Position numbers and translations under genes: made by a program. Below, piece by piece: positions 1 to 12,432 of a stretch of DNA of 64,000 nt. The stretch is taken from NCBI GenBank assembly GCA_037042915.1, contig CM073193.1, positions 6,696,001 to 6,760,000 on the forward strand, written 5' to 3'. Each line of letters starts with the position of its first letter. Position 1 is the stretch's first letter. Source of the DNA: Auricularia sp. M13. Its lineage: Eukaryota > Basidiomycota > Agaricomycetes > Auriculariales > Auriculariaceae. The notes beneath the pieces are model-generated. The model was given only the letters and a program-made list of their open reading frames with translations. It was not told the DNA's origin and searched no databases.

Positions 1-774
1 ACAAGACGTACTGGAGTGTCTCTTCAGGTCGAGGTCGGTCCAGCAGATGCCGTTTGACTGAACTTCGGCGTCCCTCGGTCATGACGTCCTTGACGTGTCT
101 CAACGTCACCACAATCGAGACTGAAGATCACTGGCTGGATGTCATTTTAGACCGGTCGCGAGAGGGGTCGAAAGTATTCGCGTCGCGCGCAAGCCCCATG
201 GAGAGATATCCTGGATATTGCTGCTCGTTCAGCGGGCTCCTACTTCTTCCTCATGGTCGACATCACATCCTCAACCTGATATTTTGCTGATTCCGGTGAG
301 TCGGTCCCCGATCTCCTCTTCTCCGCCTGTGCGCTGGCTTACTTGCCCCCGGCAAACAGACCGTTATCGTGACCTTCCAGAGCGTCGTAACGTCCATCCT
401 CGCGCAGCGCATCAGTGAGCTCCTTGCCCCTACTGCCTTTGAGGGGCGCGCTCAGCCAACTACCACCCACAGTCATCTCGCTCAGCGAGCGCACGGAGAA
501 CATCCACAGCAGCGACCACCACAACGCGTCCTACACGGCGCGCGACAGGTCCAAGTCGGGCTCGCGCACGCCGCACGCGCGGCGGCATCTTCTCCAAGAT
601 GCCGAAGCCGCCTGCTGCGTCGTGGACATGTCGCGCTCGATCAACGGCACCGAGCCGCACACCAGGCCGGACGTCGAGATGGTCAAGATCCAGATCGGCG
701 TCCACAAGCAGGTGCTGCACGACGACGACGTCAAGGCCGACCACGAGCGCATGCACAACGTCAGTTTTGCGTAA
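1..774 (+). CDS. 3' end of a multi-pass membrane protein (partial)
   Basis: The left edge of the window cuts this gene. An intron 296-359 (GTGAGT...CAG) precedes an exon reading TVIVTFQSVVTSILAQRI. A second intron (about 417-470, GTGAGC...CACAG) joins it to the last exon, which runs to the stop at 772-774. The hydrophobic segment around 205-275, then the helix just quoted, then a polar basic tail (SKSGSRTPHARRH) resemble the C-terminus of fungal seven-helix proteins of the DUF6533 kind; that assignment is inference. The reading frame before 296 is not settled: one frame gives a good membrane-like stretch but meets a stop at 277. The tail after the last helix is about 100 residues and carries no motif I recognise. 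Confidence 0.45.
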
Positions 775-999
775 TAGCAACTTGGTCCTTGGAGGCGATC
801 TATCTGCATGAATGCTTGCGTGGAACGAGGATGGACGTGGCTTGGGATGTGTTGTGAGTGCTAGTGTACTGATGCTCATTGTCGCGCCTGGTATAAAGTA
901 ACGCGCCTTTCGCTATCGTAATGAAGGAGTAGCATTTTCAAACGAGCGTTGAGACTTGATCATCATGAATATAAATCATACTGGTACACTATCGTTGAT

Positions 1000-2145
1000 T
1001 CAATGTGCATGGGATTTCTTCGCCCGAAAATCGACAAAGTCAATGGCCGCATTCGGGAACGACTTCTTGGCCAGCGCCAGAACCTCGTCATACCGTTCTG
1101 TAGAACGGAATAGACCGTTGCAGACAAACACTTGCACATTAGGCGAAGCAAGGGCGGAGATAATGGTCGCAGCATGGTCGGGATCGATCGCATGACGAAA
1201 ACCAGCTCTCGGAGAGGCATTTTCCAGCCCCATCGGGCAGCAGCTGTACGCAACGCCTAGTGACCAAAGACATGAGGCTACGGTAGTGAAATTGTATGGG
1301 GTCCAGACGACTTACTACACAGTCTCCTGGGAACCAGCTGAGGCAATCTATAGAGTCGGGCACACAATAGTGCACGACCTCGAGATGCCGAAATGTCGAC
1401 GGGGGTATCCGATATGCGTCCTGTTCAGCCAATACTGGTCGTTGCGCAATTCCCGCAGATGCGGAAATGCCGCAAAGGAAGTCACGACATGCGTCGTCTC
1501 CAGCCGCTCGACGGAGGCGAGGGCTACGCCAGACAAGCCAGGTAGGTGGCAGCCGCTGAAGCGGATATCGGCCAATCTCTGGAGGCTGGCCAATGCGCGC
1601 ATCATTTTGGGCGAGAGAGTATGTCCGTTTCCAGAGCAGCCAAAGCGCAGATGTATGTCGATAGCAACTAGGTTCGGTACAGCACTGAGTACGCGGTCCG
1701 CAGTGGCATCAGCGAGGTTGTCCAGGTCTTGCTGTGTGGGACTCTTGGATCCAGGGCCATCGTCGACGTACAATGCGAGCCCAAGACGTTTTGTCTGCGG
1801 TCCTAATGGAATGTCGCCGAGTGGAAAGAAAGAAAGCGGTTTGTGGTATGGCGCAGGGTACGGCCCGCCGTTATGTCTGACGAGTTCGCCGTCGCGCAGA
1901 CAGACATACAAGTCGGCAAAGGATACTTCCTCCAACAGCAGGCTCCGAAAGAATCTGCAGGTCGCGGATAGAGCAGCAAGGTCCCGGCTAGGTCGAATGG
2001 CCAAGGGGCCCACGCCGAGCGACGATCCAGGTCCGGGAGACCAGCGCCCGCCACAACAGGTGTCCCCGACGTAGTACACGGGCTGCGGGCGCAAGTAGTC
2101 GATGATGATGACCCATATTTCTGTGAGCAAGACAGGCGCTGCCAT
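1000..2145 (-). CDS. F-box protein with leucine-rich C-terminal part
   Basis: Starts at ATG 2145. The N-terminus reads LLTEIWVIIIDYLRP, then a loop, then LAALSATCRFFRSLLLEEV, the usual F-box pattern of fungal proteins. The middle has leucine-spaced segments (LQRLADIRFSGCHLPGL and onward) as in degenerate LRR F-box proteins. F-box proteins bind Skp1 and pick substrates for SCF ubiquitin ligases; the substrate is unknown. The long first exon stays open to about 1348. A plausible intron on the minus strand (GTAAGT near 1314 to CTAG near 1257) leads to a last exon ending near 1000 (NVQVFVCNGLFRSTERYDEV and onward). The first and last exon frames do not connect through that intron alone, so either a second intron near 1380 or a frameshift is present. 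Confidence 0.6.
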
Positions 2146-3096
2146 GGCAAGGGCTGGTCGACCGTCAAGGTAAATATCCTTAGTTTCCCAGGGCGCAGTC
2201 GCGGACAGGCACTTTCCGTGATCGTTGTCCCAGGCGGCGAGTAGTACGAGAGCAAGCGGTGCGGCATCCCCGCCGGTGTCATCCGCGCCACCATTCGTCC
2301 GACGCGCGCATCGTAGTACCTCATTCTCACAAAACGTGCGGCATCTCCAAGTCTAGTATTTTCCTCGACATATATTTTGCAAATATAAACGTTGCACATT
2401 GCTCGCCCAAACAGCCTTCCAGCCAGTCTGGGGAACAATTCTCATGCAATATGGAGGGGTCCGCTGGAGGGCTTATTTCGTTTTTTGAACCCTTTGTAAC
2501 GTTTTCTTTTTCTTGGACACCCCTTGGCTATGCGTGCACTTTCTGCCGCGGCAACGGCAGTCTACAACGGTGGCCAAACCCGTAGCACCTGCGCATTGTA
2601 ACAAAAATAAACGCCAAGGTCATTAATGGCATACTCTATGTCCGTCTTTTGTCATGACTCTGGGAATCTGAAGGGGAACAGTCGTCTATGTTGGGAGATG
2701 TAGATCAACATACATTTTGGTCGTGACAGACTTCGCATCCTGAGTCTCAGATTGGTGGCCAACCAGATGTCTCGAAGTGAACAAAGATGTAGCGATTGAT
2801 ATCGCCTAACAGCTCGAGTCAGCTAGCATTGCCTGGGCGGATGAGTGAGGTTGCATATTATTGACTGCGGTTTCGCCATCGCGTCTGTGGTGAGGAACTT
2901 GAAGTATGACCTGAGGAAAATGATCAATACAGGTTCGAGTGCATCAGCTAGCCTCAAATTACCTGATCCTCTATATCCTTCGGCGCGTCAATGACTTCGC
3001 CATCACCAGGCTGAGCTACATTCGCGATTCCGAGGCCCGCGGACGAACTCGCGTGCGACGCGACTCCCGCATTCACCTGAGGTTCCGGTCTCAGTC
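2146..3096. other. intergenic, no gene seen
   Basis: This lies between the 5' end of the F-box gene and the 3' end of the antiporter. Short open frames occur on both strands but have random-looking composition and no splice-supported extension. It presumably holds the F-box gene promoter and the antiporter 3' UTR. Confidence 0.5.
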
Positions 3097-5341
3097 CTAC
3101 ACTCCATGACCACATTGGATATCGCGGACCTCGACACCACTTTCACCGATGCGAACATTTCTCCCGGAGCTGGACTTCTCGTGATGCTTGGGCGCAATTT
3201 GCTCGCCTGCGGCCTCCGACTTGGGTGTGTCTGGAACGCGACTCGTCATCGCCAGCCATTCCGGGTTGTGGCTCGTGTCTCCACGAGATGTCCGCGAGAT
3301 GGTATACGAATATGTGAAGGTGTGAACGCGACGGCTCAGGCTGAAGAACGGAATGGAGAGACCGTCTTGGAACAGCACGGAAGCCTCAGTAGAGTTCTAA
3401 CGGTATCTGAAGACTTACGAATCATGATTGATCCCAGTACTATAAAGGCCACGATGGGGTGTATCGACAGCGCCAGCACATCTGCCTGGTCCCGAGGAGG
3501 GCTGTCGGGCTTCGGTAGCTCGCTGAGAGCGAGCGTCGAGATGAAGACAGCCCCAACGCCCATAGGACCGAAGTGGCCGCAGAACAGTGCCTCGCGCCAG
3601 TTATGAATATCGGGAACCCAGTTGTAGATAGCAATCAACGCAGGCACCCTGCGCAGGACGAGGAGAGCAAAGAATAGCACGACGAGACGCCATGGAACAA
3701 TGTCCAGTTCGGGAATGTTGAAGTCGCGGAACGGAATCCATGCACCGATGTAAATGAAGCAAGCGATGTTGAGAAGCTGACATGGGCATGAGACGGCGAG
3801 GCGTTTCTCAAGTTTAGACTCGCATACCAAGTCTATGACGGACGAGAAGATAGTGTCCTCCGTCTGGTCGTTGAAGTCCCCATCCCAAGACACCGCGGAG
3901 CCTGATAAAGCACATAAGTAACAGCAGGAAGACGCCGTATCGAAGGACTCACCCGCAGCGAAAGCAGCCAACAAATCGTCGCTCCCTAGCAGGTTGGCTA
4001 ACCCCACAGTGGCAAGTGCCAAGGCGATATACTATGGAAAATTGTCAGCGCCAATAAAGCTAACAACGAGGGCCGCATCCTGAGCACCTGCGCCACATAG
4101 CTCTCGCGATCGATGTAGCCCTGCCGCCGACTGTACCGCATGACGACGCCGAACGTTTTCCCTATTACGGCGCCCAGGAGGACTCCGAACGCGACTTCGT
4201 CTGTTACTGCTGTCAGTGGCGGGCACGTATTGCTGAACGTTTAGCTCACATAGCCAGCCGATGAGGAACCATTTTTCGACTGCGATCCCCTTGCGCGCCT
4301 CAAGGTGAGGTACATTGAGATGCTCAAGAACGGGTACGCAAGACCGTCATTGGCCGCCGATTCAGCTGCCAAAAGCCCTGAGAGACGACGTGAGTTGTCG
4401 CGGTTGCCATGAGCGCGCGTTGCTCACGCCTGAGATGAGTGGGGACGTGCTTGACGGCGAAGCGTCCGTTGATGATGGCGTTGGCCAGGATGGGATCGGT
4501 GGGAGTCAATGTGGCTGAGATGACGAGGCACGAGATGTAGTCAAGTTTCGGGAATAGCACGTGAATCAGCGCTGGTGGTGGTGGTGGTTCAGCACCCTGA
4601 AGCTTGCGATGCGCCGAAGGGTGCGGTTACCTGCAGAGATCACCCAGCCGACCGCCATCGTAGGAACGACCATGATCAACAGGGAGCTGCGCGGCAATGC
4701 TCAATGCATGCATGCTGTGGCGCGGGGGCAGACGGCATACCGGCGCTTCTTCCAGAGGTAGCTTTTCGGCAGCTCAACTCCAATCGCAAAGACACCTATG
4801 CCGAGTGAGCGTCTCACAATGGCGCGCGCCGAGGCGTACCCGCTGCAAGCACGACGCGCATGACCTGTGATAGGAGTTATCGTCATCCGGCACCCGTTGA
4901 CACACGTGCGAACGCGCCTCGAGCGTGATTGCATTGCTCTCCGTCGCCCAGGATCGTGGATCGAATATATTGGCCACATAGGGCCCTGGTATTCATGTCG
5001 GAACATTGGCAAAGTGCAGAGTACTGGGATGCGCACCCATGAGGATCCCGAAACCTGAGCCGTACAGTGTCGGTCAGGCAGGACAATCACGGGAAATCGG
5101 ACATGCCTGTTCCAAGGACGACCTCGCCGAGATACAGCTGGGAGTGCAGTTCAGACGGCGCCAAGGCTGCTGGCCGGCCACGCGCACCTTTTCGCGGACC
5201 AAGAGGGAAAAGGCAGCAAAGACGACGGCGAACGTGCCCAGGAGGAGGTACGCGACATTGGTGTCGGTGACCTGCGCGCACGTCGGCTTCTTCCTGCTGA
5301 CGCGCGCCACGAGCAGTGCTCACGTGCACAAGGCGAACCAT
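3097..5341 (-). CDS. NHA1: Nha1-type Na+/H+ antiporter (CPA1 family)
   Basis: Plasma-membrane alkali cation/proton antiporter for Na+/K+ export. Start is ATG 5341: the first exon gives MVRLVH, and an intron (GTGAGC...CGCAG) joins VTDTNVAYLLLGTFAVVF, the usual fungal start. Downstream exons, each in its own frame, show ISATLTPTDPILANAI (about 4430-4530), GSDDLLAAFAAG, an IGAWIPF segment, PWRLVVLFFALLVLRRVPAL, and NWREALFCGHFGPMGVGAVF. An intron GTAAGT...CAAG near 3364-3420 joins GSIMI to HGLSIPFFSLSRRVHT. The tail ends at the stop at 3097, so the cytoplasmic tail is short compared with yeast Nha1. One early intron fits best with a GC donor (near 5106). Not all intron borders between 4230 and 5060 were resolved. 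Confidence 0.88.
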
Positions 5342-5694
5342 GTCGCGGTTGGCGGCGACAAGACTGTACAAGAGAGGTGGAAAAGTCTGGGCAGGTGAAG
5401 CCAAGCCGCGCGCTTCGGATAGCCGGATCGCTAGACTGTCACGGATATATCGGTCCGAATTATAAGCATTTTGCACTGCGGACCGGGATTGCTGCCAGTT
5501 GAAATCTTCTGGATTGGGAAATCTAGATAGATACAGGCGGGGAAACGAGGGCGCACAGCGACGAAAACAGCGCGAGAGCAGGAGCGGTGCAACGAGATAG
5601 GTAGGTACACGCACGCGCCAGGCATGCACTGATTACGAGGATGAGTAGAATATCAGTATGTGTCCGTCAGCAGCGGAATGACGGGGAGAATCAA
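5342..5694. other. intergenic, no gene seen
   Basis: This stretch lies upstream of the antiporter start and just past the stop of the next minus-strand gene. Nothing recognisable; presumably the antiporter promoter. Confidence 0.5.
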
Positions 5695-6555
5695 TCAGTA
5701 CACTTGCTCATTGAGAGCCATTTCGACGTCTAGCTCTTCGTCGTCGATGTCGTCGGTCATGGAAAGAAAGTCGGCCGAGTCGCGCGCACCGGCGCGATAC
5801 GGGTGATGGGCGTAATCAAACGAAGGGCGATTCTCCTGTTCCTCTGCGGCGATGGACTCGGGCGTCGCATCACGGTATGGTGCTACGAGCGCGTTGTGTA
5901 GCTCCGCAGCTGACAGATTCTGTGCCTGGGCGCGCGGGATGACAGTCGCGGCGTATGAAGGCGAAGGCCGGTTGTAGGCCGCAAGCGGCGCGCGCTGCGT
6001 CTCCCGCGGAGGCGGAGACGGCGTGCGCTCCATGACAAGGAAGGACTTGTTGGAGAGCGTCGACGGCGTCGGTGAGACACATGTCGGGACAGGCGGCATC
6101 GGCGTGGTCGGCGCCGGTTTAGCACGTGGTGGCAAGAAGACGAGCCGCGGCCTGCAACAACAGCGCTGTCAGTTTGGCTCTCGCAGTTAGCACAGACAGC
6201 CAGGCACTGACCGCTCGACTCTGGGAGGTTGTGCAATGGGGACCAACCGGGTTACGGTTTCGCCGTCCTGGCCGATCCGGCCGCGAGACGGCGACTTGAA
6301 CAGCTTCGACAGCGCCCTGGCGGCCGCTCGCGATGGCGAGCGCAGGAGACTGATTGGGCTTGCGCTGCCCTCAATGTTCAGCGACGAGCGCCGGCGCCTG
6401 TGGTACACCTGGCCTGAGCGACTGGCTGCTGGTGGCTCGATAATGACGGGCGGGGCTAGAAGCGCAGAACTGCTGCTGTACTGCTGGGCACGATGAGCGC
6501 TCCCAGTGAGCTGCAGTCCCTGCGCAAACAGCGTCGAGTAGCCGTCCGAAGTCAT
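5695..6555 (-). CDS. uncharacterised basic/acidic low-complexity protein, two exons
   Basis: Not recognised. ATG 6555 (MTSDGYSTLFAQGLQ) opens exon 1, which ends at 6212. Intron 6211-6152 (60 bases, GTCAGT...TGCAG) joins exon 2 in frame, giving VERPRLVFLPPRAKP, which supports the model. The protein is rich in Ser, Pro and Arg in the middle, with a stretch around SRAAARALSKLFKSPSRGR that could be an amphipathic basic helix. It ends in an acidic tail (TDDIDDEELDVEMALNEQ). No membrane segment or catalytic motif is visible. Length is about 266 residues. It could be an adaptor or nuclear protein; that is a guess from composition only. Confidence 0.6.
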
Positions 6556-7649
6556 GGCTCGTCGGTGAGGCAGCCACGAGCAAGGCCGAGCCTGCTGCAC
6601 GTGTGGTTGAGCTTCAAGATCAAGCCGCTGATGCGGAAGCAAACGCGCTCGTGACAGCTCCGCCGACGGCCCTTCACACCTCCATGTGTTAGATGTACAG
6701 GATACTTGAGATATCACTGCCAGTGTCAATGTCTGTCTTAGATTTTAGTATCACAGTGACAGTCACAAAGGTCAGAAATTCGGCGAGGAGAAAGCTCGCT
6801 GCGTAAGCCGGTCTCATCTGAAAACGAAGATCCACTGGAGCTCGGGAGAAGTCAAGGGTGAGAGCAGAAGGAAAGGTTGCACCTGCGATGGAAGCACTGA
6901 GCTTATACTCACGAGGATGCGCGTAGGTTGAATTTCCGTCTTTAATGACGCAAGCGTTGAGGAATTGAATGACGACTCGTTAATATATCTGAGATTTTAG
7001 CTATGCAATATACGCATTACGCTGAGCAGTGCGCTCAGAGCGTGATAAATTACCACTATTAACGGTCGAAGCCTGTGGCAAACGAGTCGACTCGGCGGCA
7101 AGCGCCGCCTCTTTCCTTCCTTTGCTCAAGTCCATCCGTAACCCGAGCGCCAGAGGAGTTACTGTATCAGGACACTCAGCTCAGGACAGTTGATTTGCGC
7201 AACTCGGGAATAAGCTGCTGCTCTCTGTCCAGCACAGACGGCAGCATTAGATAGCTTTGCTGTGCTGTAACACCTGCCTCTCGACTCTGAGTGGCCGTCA
7301 CCCCCGCATCGGCGCAGGTCTTCGAGGCTGAGGTTGAAGCTCGCGTTCTCGCCGAGAAGCCCTGCTGGCCCTGACGTTGCCGGCGGTCTTACCGTGGTTG
7401 CTGTCTGCTGATCCTCGAGCACGCGTCCACTGCGTAGTTAACGCCCCGACACCCTGGCACAGGCGCTTTTTCTGCCGAATTCAGCCCTCTCGACACGCTC
7501 TCGAAACTCCTAGTCCTCGGCGCTCTTGCGCGTCTTGTGGCCTGTCTCAGTGTCTGTTTGCTATGGGATCAATCGCTCTGGCACGCCGGCCAAGCCCACC
7601 CTGGCGATCCTGCGTGTTGTGCTTCTACTTCTAATGCGTAGGAATCTGA
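6556..7649. other. intergenic about 1.1 kb, no supported gene
   Basis: Shared upstream region of two divergent genes (minus strand at 6555, plus strand from about 7650). The AT-richer part around 6900-7060 has no coding frame. Small frames at 7159-7422 (-) and 7377-7634 (+) have no homologous-looking content, though 7480-7620 encodes a hydrophobic stretch and could hold an unrecognised upstream exon of the plus-strand gene. Confidence 0.4.
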
Positions 7650-9364
7650 ATGGAACGGTCTCAGACGCGCCCGCGCTTCAGCGCCACCAGCTGTCAGGCC
7701 ACGGTTCATTTCTGCTTCATTCATAAGCACCAAGTTGATCGAGGCGGGCGATTGCTACGCCTCTTTCTCTTCCCTCACCTGCATTCAGGCTTCCTAATGC
7801 TCGTTCCATCCTTCCCTGCCCTGGTGAACGGCACCCTCCACGCATATCGCAACAATAGCGTCCATGACGAGCAGGACGAGAATCGCGAGCTATCGGCCGG
7901 ACTGTTTGCCGACAAAGATTCGTCATTGTTCCACGCGCCAGCGTATACCAGCACGTCCCGCTCGCGAACTCCTAGGTACGCTTTCTACATATCCCACAAT
8001 ATTATCTCTCATCGCTGCGCTTCAGGATTGTCGGTGCAGGCTCCCAGGCCCGCAACGCCGATATCTTCGCGCGACAATCACGACCGTCGCTAACATCTCA
8101 CCATTCTCGGTTTCATCCCCCGTCCTCTCTTTCTCACATATGTTCCATCTCGTATGTCATATCCAGGATCTCATGATTATATCCTCATAACTCAATATTC
8201 ACTGTGCAGCGATATGCAACAATCCATCAAGGCATCCAACGGCACAACATTCCACAGTCGCACTAATTCCCGTGACCATTCATCACAACTGCAAGCGCCT
8301 TGTCTCCTGGGCGCATCGTATCAGCAAGGCCCTCCTACACGGCACTCTTTTCTTTGTATCTCGGAACCTGAGTGCGTATATAGCGCGACCATGCGCGTAA
8401 CCGACCCTGATCTCTACACAGTATCCTACCCCACGATCATTTCCAATATGTGTGCGCTCAACCGCAAAGGACCCTGCGCTCATGCGTATCCATCCTTGCC
8501 GACCGAGCACGAGCTGTCCTGGTTCGCGTAAGAACGTCCTTTCGGAGCGCACCGCCCCCGCGCAGACGCCTTTCCCCGCACTCCCCGCTACCCCGCTTAT
8601 CGATATACCAAACACGATCAAGCGCTGACTCCTCATTGTCCGGGCTGCGTGAGTTACTCACATCGCCTGCGGACGGCGACATGTTACCGCTTCCGATGCC
8701 AGGTGCCTGGCTCGAGCCCAAAGATACCTCTCCGCACGTCGACCTTCATAGCACTTCCCCTCGGCCACTGTCATGGCCCTCGATCATGCCTTTGAGCCCG
8801 GATATGCCTTGCGACGTTCTCTCCGCCAGCACGCTTGACTTCCGGACGGCAGCCGACCTCGTACTCGATTACGACAGCACGGACTTGCCCTTCCTGCAGC
8901 GAGACGATGGAGATGAGGACACCGAGGACACCTTGTCTCTGCAGACGCCGTTACACGGCCAGTCCCGCCCGCCTTTCGCGCTGCACTCGACATGGTCAGA
9001 CAGCGAATCCGAGGCTGACTGCGACGATCTCGAGGGTGAAGACGCGGACGGCTTCCCAGGCATCACCTTCCCACTTCTGCCACAGGCACTCAGCAGAGCG
9101 CGGGAGCACGAGCGCGCCTCTATTTCCTCGCTCTCGCTCTTCCCAAGCCCGCCTGGCTCCCCAGCATTTACCGAGCGCTTCAGCACGGTGACGCAGGCCG
9201 ACCCGCCCTCCACCCCCAAGCGGTCGCGCCGCAGCGCCGTCCTCGATCCTTATATTCATCATACACGTCAGCCTTTTGCTGAACCGGAAAGCCCAACCGT
9301 GCGCACAGCACGCATCCGCCGAGAGACGCTCGCCCGGCTTGAGAGCCGCGTGAACCAGAGGTAG
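7650..9364 (+). CDS. uncharacterised Ser/Pro/Asp-rich protein, four exons
   Basis: Not recognised. Three canonical introns connect in phase. The first (GTACGC...TTCAG) starts near 7975, the second (GTATGT...GTGCAG) near 8154, and the third spans 8528-8565 (GTAAGA...CGCAG, only 38 bases). The last exon is a long open frame with acidic stretches (DDGDEDTEDTLSLQ; SDSESEADCDDLEGEDADG), phosphorylatable Ser-Pro sites and a basic end (STPKRSRRSAVLDPYIHH, then RTARIRRETLARLESRV), stop at 9364. ATG 7650 is the longest in-frame start; ATG 7797 is an alternative. The composition fits a regulatory or scaffold protein; no domain is visible. Confidence 0.55.
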
Positions 9365-10574
9365 CGGTGACTTTGCCCTGGATTACATCGCTCAAGATGT
9401 CATCGTCGACTCGTTTTGACTAGCCCCGAAGTGATGGAGGCGTATGCTTGTTCGTTTCTTTCGTTGAGGTCCCGCTCTCTTCCCATCGCTGTCCTATTAC
9501 AGTACAAGTTCTTAGTGTTGGCGAGGTCGCTTCCGCATGTAACAAACAATGCCGCAAGTAGTTGAGGTGCCAATTGAACTGTTGATGAAGTTGTAGCTTC
9601 CTTTGTAGACATTCGGGGGATGCGCAGGTGAGGCCTCACTGGCAGGTCTCAGGAGTCCCGAGGTGGAAGGAATGATCGAGACCGTTCGAAGATACGACAA
9701 TAATGCCTAATATGAGACCCCGTTCGTATTCAGAGGGTCATCCAGAGGACCAGAGGGACCCGTGGCAGGTTACAGTAGGGATTTATAAGTAGTCTGTTCT
9801 CGATCAATCTTATCAGACCACCTTGCATCCGGATAAGATCCAGCGGCTGCTATCTTATCTGATTCGGTAGATGGTGCCACTTTTCCTGCAGGAGCAAACC
9901 AAGTGCAAAAGCGGGATGAAGAGTTCAAGCGCATGAGGGTAATGCCCACCGTCGGAGAGCATCCTGCAGCCCTTTTCAACCCGAGAATGAGTGAGCTTTA
10001 CGCCTGCGTACGTCCAGTCATTTTTTTTGACCGAGCGGAATGGCACTGTGGCTCGGAGTCGGGCTGTGAAGTTGCCCAAACTTTGACCCAACAGATGCCG
10101 CCAATACCGCGCCTTGCACGTGACGGGCCAGGACGAGCGTGCACGGCGCACATTGGCTCTTCATGAATCGAGGCCAGGCTTGGCTGGCAGTGTCTGGCGC
10201 ATAGGAAGTCAACCGGCCGCTCGGGCAATTCACGACCCGTCGTCCGACATTGATGACCCGTCCTCTGGGACCTTCTGCCGCTGCACGGGCACTCTGCTCA
10301 ACCCTGCGTAGTGGACGGGATAGCTACTGGCTCTCTGTGAGCCGAACTACAGCCTGGGCATCGAAAAGGCTGTCACTGGTGCCATACAGCCGTCCAAGAA
10401 ACGCAGCTATGGAGAGTGTACCCGTATGCGGGACCCATTCACTCGGCTGGTCCAGATTTCATAACCGGCACTGCGTTACGCTCAGAAGACCTCCAGGCGA
10501 TCCACCTCTTTATTGAGCCTGAGCCTGAGCAGGTCCTCGCGTTTTCTCCTCTGCTTGCGCCTGTTCGCGACTCC
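9365..10574. other. intergenic about 1.2 kb, likely transporter promoter
   Basis: No supported coding exon. It contains three GATA-core motifs within about 55 bases (see 9810-9863). The start of the downstream transporter is set at ATG 10575 because the frame upstream of it lacks an ATG; an unseen 5' exon near 10409 is possible. Confidence 0.45.
9810..9863. promoter_or_regulatory. cluster of GATA-factor-like motifs
   Basis: TTATCTGAT at 9855-9863 is the exact reverse complement of ATCAGATAA, which fits the ATCWGATAA site known for fungal iron-responsive GATA factors (Urbs1, SreA, Sfu1). TTATCAGAC at 9810-9818 differs from it by one base, and GATAAG lies between them at 9832. The nearest gene downstream on the plus strand is the metal cation transporter at 10575, about 0.7 kb away. 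Regulation by such a factor is inference. Confidence 0.35.
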
Positions 10575-12432
10575 ATGCCGATCTCGCCGAGCTCACGGTC
10601 GCCTAGCGTACCAAGGGACATTGAAAGCATAGGCGACGATTCCTTGGCTTCGTGTCCCATACCAGCCGATGTCGATCCGTTGGACCTCGCTACCAAAATC
10701 GTTTCGCACGAGCAGCTGGAAGTATTGCGCACACGCGGACGGTCGGGAAAGCGAGTGGCTGGCTACTACCAACGGCAAAATAAGGTACGAGCTCACCTTA
10801 TATGTGGACAAACACGCGAATAGCTGTGGCGGCTCAGCGCATAGATCAATTGCTGAAGCCACTCGACGAACAAGCCCTTGAGGCGCAAGAACGCGCTAAT
10901 GCGTCTCGAATATCCGTGAGTGATCTAGAACGTCCGATATGCTGCGAGTCCTAATTGCGCGTCCTCATAGGTACGGATCGCAGTGCATGCCAGCCTCGTT
11001 GCAAATCTTGCTTTATGTATTCTTCAATGTCAGTGCTTTTACCAAAGTCGTTCTGACGGGATCAACGAATACTCGCTCAGTATATGCCGCCCTGACATCC
11101 AGGTCACTGTCTCTTATTGCTAGTATGCCCTTTTCATTCGTCTTCTGGCGTTACGCTAATTGCTTCAAAGCTGCAATCGACAGCGTATTTGACATCGGGA
11201 GTAACGTGCTGCTTTACTGGGTCCATAAACGAGCGACGCAGTTAGACAGGCATAGATGGCCCTTAGGTGCTGGACGTGTCGAAACGGTGGGAAATATTGT
11301 CTTTGGTATGTGCGCAGTTGCAGTCCTATCGTATTGATTCAAGCAAGTTGCGGCGCATCCAGGCTCGCTGTGAGTGTCTCGTTTTGAATACATATACAAC
11401 TATTGATTTAATGCTGCGAAGGATGAGCGCTGTTAATCTCGTCGTCGTTGTGGAGTCGGTCCACCTCCTGTTCGATCGATACGCAGAAGGCAAATTGATG
11501 CCCTTTCACGTTCCTTCCCTCGTCGGTGTCGCTGCTGCGCTTGGTAAGGCCCAGATTACGCTGGCTACTGGCTAATTTCATGACAGGATTGAAATTGCTT
11601 TTGTTCCTGTACTGCTCTCCGTTGCGACGAATATCAAGCCAGGTTCAGATGCTATGGGAAGACCATCGCAACGATATCTTCATAAATGGGTTCGGTAGGG
11701 AAACGCATTCTATTCAGCACTCCTGTTAACATGATTCAGGGTTACTAATGAGCGCAGGAGGCAGCAAACTGGTCTGGTGTGAGTACTATATCGTAGCTGA
11801 GCGCAGGCTGCGAATTCATGACAATTTATTCTTGCAGTCTTGGACCCTATGGGCGGTGTCATTGTTCGTTCTTCCGCTGCTCGCTATTTCTACCGGTCTC
11901 ATTTCCTACAGATCGGATCCGTTGTCATTGCCATGTGGACCTGGACGCTGTATGGCCTATTCAGATCTATTGCAGGGGTTTCAGCGCCCGATGCAGAAGT
12001 ACGCGTGGTCCTGTATCAGGCACTCATAGCGAATGGCCCTATTCTTCACTTCCGCGACCTCAAGGTGTACTACGTGCGCGATAGTGCGAGCGCCGTACGA
12101 TATGTGAGCTGATCGTACTTGTAGAACGGCGACGTGAGAACCTTCATGATTGCGCTGCAAGTTGCCATTATAACCCTTTATACCCTCGCAGAAGCTGTCA
12201 GTGGAGATCACGGCCGTATTCTCACCTAGCCTTAGCATATGCGAAGCGCATTTGGCCGGGGTACAGTTACGGAAACGCCTGCAGACTCTGCCACAAGTCG
12301 AGTCAGCTTTGATCTTGATAGAACCCGATCTCCCGGTCGCGGGTAAGTGAACTCGAGATCTATTTGAGAGGCCAATGCTCATCCGTTCGAATGACAGAAT
12401 ACCGATCGGAAAAACTGGGCGCAGGGCGATAA
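10575..12432 (+). CDS. cation diffusion facilitator, Mn-type
   Basis: Membrane metal2+/H+ antiporter of the CDF family. The start is ATG 10575 (MPISPSSRSPSVPRD). Intron 10785-10837 gives QRQNK|RIDQLLKPLDE; a GTGAGT...CATAG intron then joins ANASRIS to VRIAVHASLVANLA. Helix 2 carries IDSVFDIGS and helix 5 carries WEDHRNDIFINGFG, two DxxxD sites as in Mn-type CDFs (Zn-type has HxxxD). HRWPLGAGRVETVGNIVFG is the conserved loop. The C-terminal cytosolic domain continues as LSVEITAVFSPSLSICEAHL and ends after LPQVESALILIEPDL; a last intron (GTAAGT...ACAG) leads to a stop at 12432. The organelle is not shown by the sequence. Confidence 0.85.
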
